Part shown: positions 1 through 12,295 of the stretch, one piece after another | How positions within the stretch are numbered: position 1 is the stretch's first letter | Layout of the letters: every line of letters begins with the position of its first letter | Assembly: GCA_025890175.1 (NCBI GenBank) | Contig: JANPYM010000011.1 | Location: 1,034,299-1,098,298, forward strand | Direction of reading: 5' to 3' | Length of the DNA stretch: 64,000 nt | Source of the DNA: Ciborinia camelliae | Taxonomy: Eukaryota > Ascomycota > Leotiomycetes > Helotiales > Sclerotiniaceae | Translations under genes and position numbers: made by a program | The notes under the pieces: generated by a model | Told to the model about the DNA's origin: nothing | What the model saw: the letters and a program-made list of their open reading frames with translations, nothing else | The model's database searches: none

Positions 1-116
1 TGATAAGGGTCTGGTCCCTTTTTCGCGAATCAAGAAAGTGTTGAAACATCCTCCGCCACATCTCACGAGATCACCGACAACATATAATTGAAAGGGTTGA
101 GGCAGGATATATCATC

Positions 117-3100
117 ATGGAACGGCCAACTGGTCCCCCTCTCGGTGCGGCGATAATGTCATCAGGTCGACCAAAATTCGAAAACGCCATGCCAGCTCCA
201 GGTTCAGGTCCTAGGCCACAAAATCTGAGCGCATCTCGACGTGGTCCACCGATTCGGCACGCTCAATCGAACTCTTCGCTCTCCTCCCAACTCCCACTGT
301 CACATGGTCAAGTTATCGCATTAGCACGGGAATATATGAATAAGGCCTTGGAAGAAAACATAGTGAAAGCTGCGGAATCAAGCGCTGTCAGTAACGAGCT
401 GAAGCCAGGAGTTACAATCGATTTGAGCCATAAGCAGATACAAAGGTTTCCGGATGAGGTTGTCGATATCATAAAAGTCGAGCTTGAACGGTATTTATTC
501 TCTTTCCTTTCTTACGGGGAGGCTTAGGACTTGTCTCAACCTACTGAGCTCTGTATGGCCCTGTTTCCAGTGTCTCAGAAATTGGTTATTTTTCCATTCT
601 TCCAAAGACGATAATGATATCAAGGGACGAAGCTAATAAACATTCATGCTACAGACTTGCGTTATCCCACAATCAGATCTCCACATTCCCCGCCAAATTC
701 GCCGAATGTACTTCACTGCGATATCTAAACGTTAGAAACAATATTATTCGAGACTTCCCACTGGCAGTATGCAAGGTCAAAATAATACGAGGCAAGCTCA
801 AAGACGCTGACTTTTATTTTAGATATGCCAATTGACATCTCTCGAGATTCTCGACCTCGGACGAAACAAGCTTCGAACTTTACCCCCAGACATCATAAAT
901 TTGACATCATTGAAAGTTCTATCTGTTCAAAAGAATAGAATTGAAGAACTTCCTTTGTGTGTGGCAGATATGACATCCCTTCAGGTTCTTAAATTGGATG
1001 GAAATCCCTTGAGATTTCCGCCTAAAGAAGTACTTCAACCCCAAGCTTTGAACTCTCCAAGCGGTGCTCCCCAAGAAGGTGAAATAGACGATATTACTGT
1101 CACAACACAAATCAAAAGATTTTTGAAGCATAAAGCTATGGGTCGACCGGAAACCGAATCTGGCGGAGAAGAATCGAGCGAAGGTACCGAGACTCCACGA
1201 CCTATGAAGCGTGTTGTGAGTGGTCGCTTCCCTATAAAAGTAGATGGCATTCCCTCTTCACCGGCTCAGTCTCGAGCTCCTCCTATTCCCTCTAGATCGC
1301 ATCAGAGAGGCTATTCGCAACAGAACGCAGCCATTCGGCGACCTGGCGTGATGCCTCTTACTATTGGAAGCACAAATGAACGGGTTCGAAGCAACAGTGA
1401 AAGCCTCTTGCAAGCCAATCGCGATCGCCCAGACCGTTCTTCATCCGATCGCTCACGACGAATGGGTATCGTTTCAAGAAAGGCAGCCGAACTAGGAACC
1501 GTTGATGAGACCAACAGATCAAATCGCTACAGTCTCCATAACAGAGGTCTCAGTCATGGATCTGCAATGCAAGGTAATAGTACTGGATCCAATGGTAATA
1601 CGACTAGCCCAGCAAGCCCAGCAGATTCCGCTGGCCAGCGAGCCACCTATGTCCGACGCTTATCAAGCTTGCCGGAACGCAAACGAGAATCTAATTCGCC
1701 AGATCCTATTATCGAAGGGGCTAAAGGTGTATTATACGCTTTGTTTCAAGTTCATCCTCTTATCGAAACACTGATCGGTCTGGTCCGAAACCCTGGCGAG
1801 AAGAAATCGACATTGGAGAGAGTATTTTACAATGCCAAAACACACGTAGAAGAGTTAGATCAGGATGTTCAACGCTATGATTCTTACTCAGAAGAGGACG
1901 AAGAAGCTTCTCCTCGATCAAACGAAAACGTCAAACGTGCCTGCTTAACCTGCGTAGGTGCTTACATCCATGTATGTGCTCAACTATCACAAAATGTTGA
2001 AATCCTTCTCATTAACGGCGACCCTCGATATATTCGTACCCTATTACTCCAATTGTACGGAAGCGTAGCGGAAGTACGAAATGCCGGCGCGAGCTTGTTT
2101 CCTCCTGGACAAAGTCGGGCTGGTAGACATCCGGAAAGTAATTACGAGGCAGGATATCATCCCAGAGATAAATCAGTCACTCCGACTCGAGAGAGACCTG
2201 GTATAAATTTCAGAACAAGAAGTGCGACCGTCATTCAGCATTCGAATAACCTACGAGTTGCGATAGATGCTCCATCGCCGTTTGTGAGTGGAAATGGGCG
2301 TTCTGCACTTATGGCAAGTGCTACACCACGCTCTGGTGAATCATTTGTCTCAACAGGTACTAGTGGACGCATGGCAGGTGACTTTACCGAAGAAGACAAA
2401 ATTTTCGAAAAAATATTTCTACGTCTGCAGCAAACATCAGAAATGGCCCTCAGAACCCTTCCCAGTGTCAACGCCCATTTCCTCGGATCCATGCAAAAGA
2501 GTGCTAATTCAAGTAATGCGGATCATGCTAAACAGTATTGGCAAGTCTTGATACAAAAATGCACAAACGCGTTACATATATCCGATTCACTGAAAGCTCG
2601 CCTGTCAACAATCAAACTCAAAGATCCTGAGATCAGAGAACAAAAGGGATTCTGGGAGATGTGTTGGGCTATGGTAGATGTAAGTATACCTAATCAGCTA
2701 TCATAACTCGTTGCCTATCGCTAATGTATTCAGTCATATCTCGATCTAGTTGTCAAAGTCAAGGAAGTAAAAGGCGTGATTAGCTTCGTCCCAACCGAAG
2801 TCATCGTTCTTCTCAGGCCCCTCCAAAGAGCCATCAAAGAAACAGGACAAATGATTACAAATTCACCATGGGGTTTCCTAGCAAATCGACAAGCACATGG
2901 TAGTTCACACGGCTCTTATACAACACAATCGACTGGCTCACAAATTCCTCTACCTATGACTCCTCAGAGTGCAGCATTAGGACCGGCAGTCCAGGCTACT
3001 GTTCCATCTACCCCACAAAGCGCAGCTTTTGGCGCAATGTTTAATGGCAATGTCTTTGAGCGCGCGGATACCTACTTGTCGAGTGGATCGAGAGCCGGCA

Positions 3101-3204
3101 CCATGACTTCGCAATTGAGTGTTAATGATGGACCGACTATTATGCTAAGCCCGTCTTACTATATGAACAATCGATATAATAGTAATGGCAAAGTGGCTTT
3201 TTGA
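117..3204 (+). CDS. SOG2: SOG2-like leucine-rich repeat protein of the RAM/MOR signalling network
   Basis: Four exons can be read: 117-490, 655-775, 823-2679 and 2734-3204, giving 940 residues. The introns are GT-AG and restore frame exactly (phases 2, 0, 0). Residues about 100-250 hold leucine-rich repeats of the LxxLxLxxNxL type (for example LSHNQI, LNVRNN, LDLGRNKL, LSVQKN, LKLDGN). A long Ser/Arg-rich low-complexity stretch follows, and then the conserved SOG2 region, which begins near GVLYALFQVHPLIETLI. In yeasts Sog2 partners the NDR kinase Cbk1, Kic1, Hym1, Mob2 and Tao3 in polarity and cell separation; the same role here is an inference from family. The start is the first ATG after a stop-rich leader. 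The C-terminal tail after about residue 820 is Ser/Thr-rich and probably disordered. Confidence 0.88.
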
Positions 3205-6129
3205 GGGTGAGGCACGTACTCACAACTTCGGATATCTCAACATCGGATGAGATGTATTATCTTTGTGTATGTATACCTGGCTTCATCTCTTGCCAGCGTG
3301 ATTGGAATATGGATATCGGCGGGGCGAATATTTTTCTTTTATCGGAATTCGAAGTTTGAAAATGGATGGAGCAATGGGTGAATGGATGGATCTGAAATTT
3401 AAGCGTGGATGGAAGGGAAGGGATCACTTATGGAATACCATTGGAATGGTAACGAAGGACCACGATTTTGCAATCATAGCATATACCACTGTCACTAGCG
3501 TTTTTGGTTTTTTTACTTTTGATCTTGTTCGATTTTCTAGGGTTCTAAGGTTAGAGTTGGCGGCGTGTATTGAGTGATATATGTACGGATGGATGGATGG
3601 ATGGATGGATGTATGTATGTATGAATATTGGGTGGCGCAAAATGGCATGAATGCATTCTTCGGAGTTTGTGGGTTTCAGCGAGGACATTTTGGAAGGGGA
3701 AAGGGGGGGGATGGAGTTGTATGTTTATTGTTTTGATATATGGCAATGGGTTGGGAGGAGTGAGGGGAGTGAACATATGAGTTTCAATTTCAATTTCAGG
3801 AGCTAAGGGCGCAGGAGAGTGAGGATGAAAGATGGCCGATTGCATATTGATTGGAATGGAATGAATTGATCCAACGGGAAGATTGGAGAGTGAAGAAGCG
3901 AACAGGGAGAGAAGATACCATATTGGAAGGCGTTGAGCACCTGGTATCTAGATTGGCAGGATGATGTGTGTATCTAATGAGGTGAATTCGGAGAGTAGAG
4001 TTGAGATGAAGCGAGAAGTGGTACTCCAACTCTTTCGAGTCGTGGGACTTGGGTAGTCTTGTCGATCGATGCATAGGTATCCAATGAGATTAAATACCGT
4101 ATTTACCTACTTGGTTTGAGTCGGGGTTTTGAGTGTGGGTGAGTTTGTGATGTGTGATGTGATGTGATGTCATGTCAAATCTCTCCCCCCTCCCCCCCCC
4201 CCCCCAAAAAAAGAATTACTTGCCATCTAGATCTAGATTCGAAAGTACAGGTGGAACTTAGAACTTAGAACGTAGGATAGGTATCATATTATGTGTCATT
4301 TGTAGGGCGTAGGATAAATCAAATATAGATATAGATATAGATAAACGGCATCTAGATACTTGAGTTGAGTTGAGTTGGGCTCTATAGAGCTGGAGCTAGA
4401 TCTACATAGCATAGCATAGGTAGGAATATAAGTAGCTAGAGCTGTGGATTTTAAAAGGGGGGGGGAGGAGGTAAGGTAAGGTAAGGTCAGGAAATGAAAG
4501 GGGCACATTCGCTTCGCTTCGCAGACAGACAGATAGATAGATAGACGGGAGGAAGGACTCGCAGGGAGATGTTATACAAAATAGAATAAGCAATAAGTAT
4601 ACAATTCTTTCCTCTCTATTAATGAGATGACGGGGTGGCGGGATGATGGATGGCGGGGGATAAAGGGGGGGGGGATCCTCTTTCTAATACCCATAAGAAT
4701 TCTACTGCATGCCGTATCTGAACAATGTTTATGGGGTTTAGATGTGCATGGGATATAGGTGTGGGGAATTGGGTTGGGGAATGGGGAATGGGGAGTGGGG
4801 AGTGGGGAGTGGGGAATACAATGTTGTAGGATATGCTCAAAGATCTCCTGGCTTGATATTCTTGGGAATCTTTGGGGTTTGGGGAGGTTTGGGAGGTTTT
4901 AAAAGAGATGGATGGATGGAAGAGATGGATGGAAGAGAGAGATCCATAGATAGCTACGGAGGACTTGTAGTTTCAAGAGTTTACCAAAGACTTTAGAGTT
5001 CAGGATTGAGGATTGAGAGGTTTTATTGTATACGAATACAGTAGAATGGGTTATCATATAGGAGCATAAGCTAAGCCGAGCCGAGCCTGAGTGATGTCTA
5101 AATCCAGCTATTTTTTCTTTTTCCTTTTTTCTTTTGGGGAGATTCTAACCTCACTTGAAGAAAAATGAGGGATGTGATTATTATTATATTATTATTATTA
5201 TTATCATTCTATTTCTTGGTTTACCGGTGATATGAATGATATCAAGTAAACATGCTTTGCGGCATACATAAGGTACCTAGGTACCGGTATTTAACATAGA
5301 AGAACTTCAAATACCTACCTCCATAATGGGTATTATGGTGCTTTTCACATCGGGGATTTGTTTGGAACAAGGGTTGAGGCTTGTTTCGTTTCCATTTTGT
5401 ACGGATGTGGTTCTAGTAGAGAAGTTGGGTTGTGGAATTGTGTTTCGGGAGTGTCTATGTACCTGGATATGTAGCTATGTATCTATGTATCTCTCATTGG
5501 GATTTTTAAATCGGGAAGAGACCAAGGGCAAGGAAACATCTATCTGTATCTGCTTGTATATTGTATATTGTATACATGTACCGTATGTACTGTACAGTAT
5601 ATACTTTGCATGATCGGTAAATCGATATAGCGATGACTCACCATTGCACGAGGACACAGCAGCAAGTATTCAGCCCACCACAGCGCGCAATTCCCATCCA
5701 AAATTAATCCCTCTGTTGCCTCGCATCAAAAACACAAGCCTGCAGTACATCGCATCATAAATCTCCTGTGCAGAATCAACATAGATAGCATAGGTACCGT
5801 AACACACCACCTACACACCACTACGCCTCACCGTCATACCATGCAGTACCCACCCAAAGCGTGCGTAGCAGGCATGGCACATTTTTGACAGTCGCATACA
5901 TGGTGGCTTTGAGGATTGCGTGGGCCCGGTGATTGGAATTCTCTTTCCTTTCTTGAGATGTGTGGCGGACCTAACGGGCCTTGTGGCGAATTGACTCGTT
6001 GCCAAATTTTTTTTGGGCGCATCTAGGTGATGTGGTTGAATGAAATGATCAATGGAAATTTATTGAGATGCATCTAGACCAAAGAGAAATAAATTCTTGG
6101 AAGCATCATTGGGAGCACGGGATATTTCA
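3205..6129. other. Gene-poor spacer with simple-sequence DNA
   Basis: I see no gene. The first few hundred bases are the likely 3' UTR of SOG2. The rest holds short tandem runs: GGAT/GTAT near 3586-3622, a C-rich tract near 4185-4205, GAGT/GGAAT steps near 4750-4815, and AT-trinucleotide steps near 5175-5205. The palindrome-like AGGTACCTAGGTACC lies near 5271. The ORFs here are compositional. Confidence 0.6.
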
Positions 6130-6529
6130 GGTGAGGTGGCTCAAGATTTATCGCCTTTGGACTTTCATACTTCCACGTGAGGAATAGGCTGGGCAAACCC
6201 ACGCAGGTATTACCAGTGTATGAGACCAATGTATCGATGGGACCGACATTCATTCGTCAAGAACCTGATGGAAAACCATTCCGTTTGCCTCTGCATTACT
6301 GCGCAGATACTGCGCCAATACGCGGACTCGAGACCGCAGCATCCAATATTTTAATTTTCCCTCGTTTCCATTCGAGTCGAGCATCAAGGATGAAGTTGTG
6401 AAACCACACTTTAGAGATGAACTGCATCTCTATTATGCACATCGCTTCAAGAAGGAAGAAGAATTCGAGGACCAAGCGTTTTGGGTAACCTATCTAAGTA
6501 GATATCTGGCCGAAAAGTGTGATTTGTGA
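6130..6529 (+). pseudogene. Decayed fragment of an unknown protein-coding gene
   Basis: Two reading frames look coding but do not join. Frame A (about 6177-6343) contains VYETNVSMGPTFIRQEPDG and KPFRLPLHYCADTAPIRG. Frame B (6344-6529) starts QYFNFPSFPFESSIKDEVV and ends with LSRYLAEKCDL and a TGA at 6527-6529. The amino-acid make-up of both (aromatic and charged residues mixed, few low-complexity runs) differs from the surrounding noise. A third stretch just upstream, near 6110-6180 (HFQ/VRWLKIYRLW-like), stops at a TAG. The simplest reading is a truncated gene with at least one frameshift. An unrecognised intron is the alternative, although no good donor and acceptor pair is visible. I do not recognise the family. 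Confidence 0.45.
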
Positions 6530-9500
6530 ATAGAGTTAGGAAAATATATGTAACCTTGTGCTATTTACGACACATTTTATCAATATTCGATAAATATGTG
6601 TTGTGAAGTAATGAGGTTGGCTGGATTGCTCCGAGTCCGCAGGCAGGCAATAAATTGCATACTAGGTAATCAATCATACGTACTTACAGTGCTCTATGCA
6701 AGCACTCAATTTATTGTGCCGCACAGAATAATATTTATTAATTCCGAGACGTGTGTTTTCAATACCGCGACGTAGCGCAAAAATGCAAGACCATCCATTT
6801 CGAAACGAAGATGCTTGGAATCTGTGGTGGGATTATCCTTGACCCAATGAACTTTAAAAAATGGAGGATATAATAAGTATTCAATGATCATCTCATGGAC
6901 CATGGTAGAGACGTATATCTAATGATAAGGTATTGATTAAGGTGCGACTTGTACGAGGAATGAACCTGGCTGACCAAGGCATGCGGAAAACTTCATGCCG
7001 TAACTCCCAGCTGTCCAGACTTTGGATGGCTTGAAGATATAGGAGTAGTGTACTGTACTATACTATACTGTAGCGAAAATGAAAATGAAAACGATAGCAA
7101 ATGGATAAATGGATAAATGAGAACAAAATTGATTGATATGCAATGCGAAATTTGGAATATGGAATATTGGGGATTGAGGGATTACAGAGGTGTGGTGGCT
7201 AAGGTTGAGGTTGTGAAGATTGAAAAGGATTTATATGGCAGAATGGATGAATGAATCAGGGAATCTTTCGGAATCTTTTTCATACACAGTACTCTCCAAG
7301 TTTGTAACATCTTTGGCAACGTTGATTATTCGTTCAGCCGTTCAGGGGCTGTATATGATGAGCAATGAGCAATGGGAAATGGGCAATGATCATTGAGTAG
7401 GATCCGAACATTCTGGATGATCTCGTAATCGTCGTAGAAGTACCGATACGATACGATAGTGTAGATATCGTAAAATTGAGGATAATCTCGAAGAGTTGTC
7501 CGAGATATACGGAGTAGTGCCTATGGTAGGAGGTTTGAGCTGCGTTACTGTGAGGGATCTGACGGTTCTGACCACCGTTTTGACCACCTTGGCTTCCAAA
7601 CATCGCGAGACTTTGGTTTCGAAAGATAATCAACACGCACGTGATGATACATGCATGAGTCATGTATCAGATGTTAATCAGATCAGAAGAGAAAAAAAAA
7701 ATGTATGGAAACCCGAGACTCGTCCGTTTCTTCGTGTGGCGCAAATTTCGCACGCCTCACTTTATTGGGGGTTAGTTTTCTTGGATCGATCCTGGATCTC
7801 CAAAACTATCGATGTTTGATTTGATCCATACTCGTAATCTTCCGGGTCATCCACCAAAGTTTCATTTTTGGTCCGGAGTAGCCGCAGAAGCCTCCCGGAA
7901 TGTTACTGGAGATATGTTACTGCTACCAATGCATTCTTCGGTACAGTAGCCTCGACCTCTTTTTGGTCTTTTCCGTTCGCAGTGGATGGAGGGAGGATTG
8001 TGGATAAGGCGGAGGCGATAGTGAAGGGGGAAAGAATTCGATAAACGAACAAACAAAAATTTCGGTTTATCCACTTCTTGCGTTTGTTTGCATATTGATT
8101 TCATATTAGATTGTGAATTTGTGATCAAAGGGCCTAGTAAGGAGGTACCCAAGTATGCTGATGCCCGTCTCTCGTGAGCTTTGCAGGAAGTTAATATATC
8201 GGACCCATCTCTTATAGTAATGTGCGTGATGAGTACGACCGAGGCGTGAAGGTTGCAAAAGAAAAAGGGACAGGAATTTGTGTTTGATGGATTACCTGAT
8301 CTTTCTTACGTGTGAGATAGGTGACGATTGACGGCCTTGCCGATGTTGTGGCTACGTTGTGTGTAGGTTCTTATATACGAAGGTAACAGTGTGAGCCTGC
8401 GAGGAACACCAAATCTCGCAGATGATTTTGAAAAGACGGAAGAGTTTTATACACGTAGATATGTTGCAATTCTCCTCCCGTCACAAGGCCGCCATTTCTA
8501 AGATCCCCTGTTGTTCAAAGGAAGAAAATTGTCTGAGCAGTGAGATCACATTCGTCATAATCTATTATCCGTGTTTCCCGCTGTCGTTTAAAATGTAAGA
8601 AGAGAAGGGGTTGCAGGATCATGGAAGGGGGAGAAGGGCGGGGGAGGGGGTTGCATCGGTCATGTTGAAAGTTTGAAGATTTGAAGTTTGGAATCTGACG
8701 CCCCTGGCACGCCCTGCTCCAGTGGAAAAGACCTGAGTGGTAAAATTTGATACTCCAGCACGGCGACCTTTGGGAATTCAGGTGCATACCCTTCCTCAGA
8801 TTAGAAGGCTGGGTGCAGCACTGTCCCTATCCGAGCTGGAACGCTTCTTTGGTTAAGCATTGATCCGTTGGATGGAAAAGTCCGACCATTTGGGGCAAGA
8901 TATGATTTGGCCTGTTGTGCTGATATCTTCGGTTTGCTCGAATGATTGATATGATACAGTAAGGAATATCATTTCCGAGTTAACGAGAAATAAGATCTAG
9001 AAGAAAAGGAGATTATCAATTATCGAGGATATGGATATCCATGGTTACTTAAGTAGCAATTGATGGACACGAGGCTGAAGAAGAGGGGATAATCCAGCAT
9101 CCAGATTCCAGTCATTTGGAAGAGCTCTAACCTATTATAACATGAACATGAACCCGGCTACAGGGATTTGAGTGAAATGGGAAAAGCGTTCGAAATGGTT
9201 GGTAGCGAAAGACATCAGGATTATTTCAGGCGATCATGGCGAGGCGAGGCGAGGCGAGAAGAGACGAGAAGAGATGTTCGATAAGGAGGAAGCGAGGAGA
9301 AAGCGGGCAAACGGAAAAAGAGTAACCACGGGTAACTTGGAAGTGATAGATAGGAGTGTAAACTTTAAAGGAGTGAAAGGAGCGAAAGGAGTGTGAAAGG
9401 AGTGAAGTTTGAGAGAAACAGAAATGATTTCTAACATCCCCCAGCCCCCAGCCCCCAGCCCCCTGAAATAAAGGCCTGGAATAAGCCTAGAGGTGCCTAG

Positions 9501-11640
9501 AGGTACCTAGTATCAATCCCTGTAATTAAGGTTGTATAGGCTATATATTCAATAAATAGGCGGTGGCTTTAAGGTTATCATACTGTAACAGCTGCATCGG
9601 TTGCTCCGATGGCTTATTGATTCAAGGAGTCAGTCAGCATAACACAGCACGCACACCATAGGTATATTACTATATTACTGTATTGGCATGAAAAGTAATC
9701 TTCAATATCCACCAATTCCAATCTTCAGAACTTACTAGAAAGTTTACTAGATCTTTAATTTATTTGAATCTTCACCTAAGATGTTATGCTAAATCATGCT
9801 ACATCATGCCATATCATATCATACCTACCTTATCTCCTCGTGTCTTTTCCAAGTCTGCCTAGGAAGATGAAAAGGATCCAAGTAGTCTGTCTAATAACCG
9901 TTGAATCCAATGTAAAATGGGGGTGACCACCTTAACCTCCACCTCAACCTCCACCCCCCTACCAAATTGGAACTAACAAATATCGTGGGATCGTGGTAAT
10001 AATGTGGTAATGTGCGGGCTCCATTTTCGGCCGTCTCCTGCATGATCCCAAGGACCGAAGGTGCTCACCAATCAACATACTTGTATGGGCCGCGCGCCTG
10101 CTTTCACTGCCGATGCGAAAGCAAGGCTTCTGCATATAGAGTACATATCATGCATAGGTTAGGGATGCACATGTAGGCGAATGCAGGCAACAAAATAAAT
10201 TGGGTGTATGTAAAATGCTAGAGGAGGTAATATGAGATAGGGGGCGTTTAGCAGAACTGTTTTTTCACAATTGTCGATACAGTACCTATGAAATGAAGGT
10301 TGGTGATAGTGGCAGTGGCAGTGGCAGTAGCAGTGACCAATTCTTATCCTCATTCTTGGAGAGTGGCCCGAATAATACGGTTAGGGATATAAAAATGAGC
10401 CGGTCTCTTAGAATGTACGAAGTATGGTAGATCTGTAATAATCTGGAAATAATCTCCAGCTATGTTCGGTACTGCAGCCCGACCATCTTAGTAAAGTAGG
10501 TATTGATTGACTCGTCTGTGGGGGGCAAGAGGCGAGGCGGTGGTTGGATGGATCAATTGATGAATATCAATCGGCTTATACTATACGGAGAAGGACATGT
10601 GTAGATACTACTTCTTTTCTAGATATTTATATTATAATATCTACCTAGGTACATATACATCATCAAATGGGTAATAAATATATTATTGATGATAAAAAAC
10701 CGCATCAGTGCTGGGGGGTCAGCTTTGATATAAATTTCTTACGGGCAAAGGAATTTGTGAATTGATTGATAGATAGGTACCTAGGTAGGTAGTAGGTAAG
10801 GTTAGATACCTATCTACTTAAATAGATCAATATATATATATACATACCGATATATGTACAGATATGTACATACAATAATACCTACCTACCTTACACCTTC
10901 AGATCCAGCTGTGTACGATAATCCGATTACAGACAGGTAAGGCAAGGTAGGTATGGATACTTCAAAGAGTAATATACCTTTACTAGTACATACATATAGT
11001 AGTCCGCATCGTACACACCGGTATTATCTCTCAAACCTTATAATATAATATAGATATCAGACACTTTGACGGAAGGAACAATTCCCTGACTGACTTATTT
11101 AAGTCCCTTGGTATTGAATTTCCCACAAGTCAAGGCGTCCCCTGGCTTCATTCCAAACAAGAGAGCACTGTCTGTCTCAATTGCGAATGAGACTCATCAA
11201 AGACCCAAACCATAAACACCACACCCCCGATAAAACCATAATAAATCCCATAATCCCATAAACTCATAAAACTTATACTCTGTACCCGTACAACAATCAC
11301 AATCACAATCAGAATCAAATCATCAGAATCAGAATCAGAATCAGAATCAGAATCACTCATCACAATCATCATCAACTTTGAAATCAATCACGAATTCTCA
11401 ATCCTCTCTCCCTCGACCTTCAAATCTACAAACATACACACAACACCCTGAAGGGAACTTCACTTCGAACTTGCATAGCATTATTGCTACTGCATATCTA
11501 CCTACATACATACATACTAGGTACTCGCAATCACTGCATCAACAACAACAAAAATACGACATCTACAACAACAATACAACCCACAACCCACAACCCACAA
11601 CTTACCAACAATTGTAATTGTACCCTTCGGTTGTCGTTGT
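6530..11640. other. Long intergenic region, no gene recognised
   Basis: About 5 kb without a supportable gene. It contains several (A/G)-rich and GGTAGGTA/TACCTACC-type runs, most densely at 10,620-10,950. A CAGAAT/CAATCA hexamer run lies at about 11,291-11,367. Short ORFs here lack conserved motifs. One minus-strand ORF at 7334-7663 (containing MFGSQGGQNGGQNRQIP) looked mildly coding but could not be supported. Confidence 0.5.
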
Positions 11641-12295
11641 CATTCTCTCGCTCTCTCAAATTCTTTCTTTCCTTCTTTCCTTCCTTCCTTACCTTACTTA
11701 TTAATATTTCCTGCTTTCATCTGTTGTTGCGCTTTGCTCTTTTAAGATTGTTCTGCTTCCAAGAACTTCCTTTGTTGTTGTCATCTTTCAATCTTTTAAC
11801 CTTGACAACTTCATTGAGTCAACCAAGGCTTTCCAGCCAATTCCTGTCCCTTCCGATCCGACTTCCCTCGTCGATTCGAGAAATTCAACTTGGAATTTGA
11901 AAATCGTAGAAACTGGTTATCAATCATTGGGGCGAGAAAGATCTGTCAGGTTTCACCAAGAGGTATGTTTTTTTGCAAGTTCCCGGTCTTGTGCATGAGT
12001 ACAAACAACTCTTCGTGCGGATTCGAGAACCCCTCGAAAGGGGTGTACAAGAAAAATGTTCTTACCCGTACCGCATCCACGAGATCATACCTTTCGAAGT
12101 ACAGAGCACACTCGTTGTTTGCCCACAACATTATACCTTGACTCACAAGCCACAAAAAAAAGCAATTACTAACACGGTACTTTACAGATTTACTTTTTGT
12201 TTCACGGCGCAATTCTTTTCTAATTATAACAGCCTGATAACTGAATACAACTTTTGCAATAAACATCATAAAGTTGGTTTGAGAATCGCAGCAAA
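11640..12295 (+). promoter_or_regulatory. Pyrimidine-rich leader of the SOK1/TCP11 gene, with a possible 5' UTR intron
   Basis: A strongly CT-rich tract (about 11,640-11,880) precedes the coding start, as is common near fungal transcription starts. A consensus donor GTATGT at 11963 and a CAG acceptor ending at 12291 would remove 329 nt and place the exon junction four bases before the ATG. Several short upstream ORFs would be removed by that splice. The intron is inferred from splice consensus only. Confidence 0.4.

Noticed and set aside
7334..7663. 109-codon minus-strand ORF containing MFGSQGGQNGGQNRQIP
   Set aside because: Looks mildly protein-like, but the rest of the frame is unstructured and no family or splice partner was found.
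8680..8852. Short plus-strand coding-like end (LPQIRRLGAALSLSELERFF then Gly-stop)
   Set aside because: Only about 39 codons open, no upstream exon found, so chance cannot be excluded.
11484..11900. 138-codon plus-strand ORF
   Set aside because: It lies in the CT-rich leader before the SOK1-like gene; low-complexity Leu/Ser/Phe sequence.
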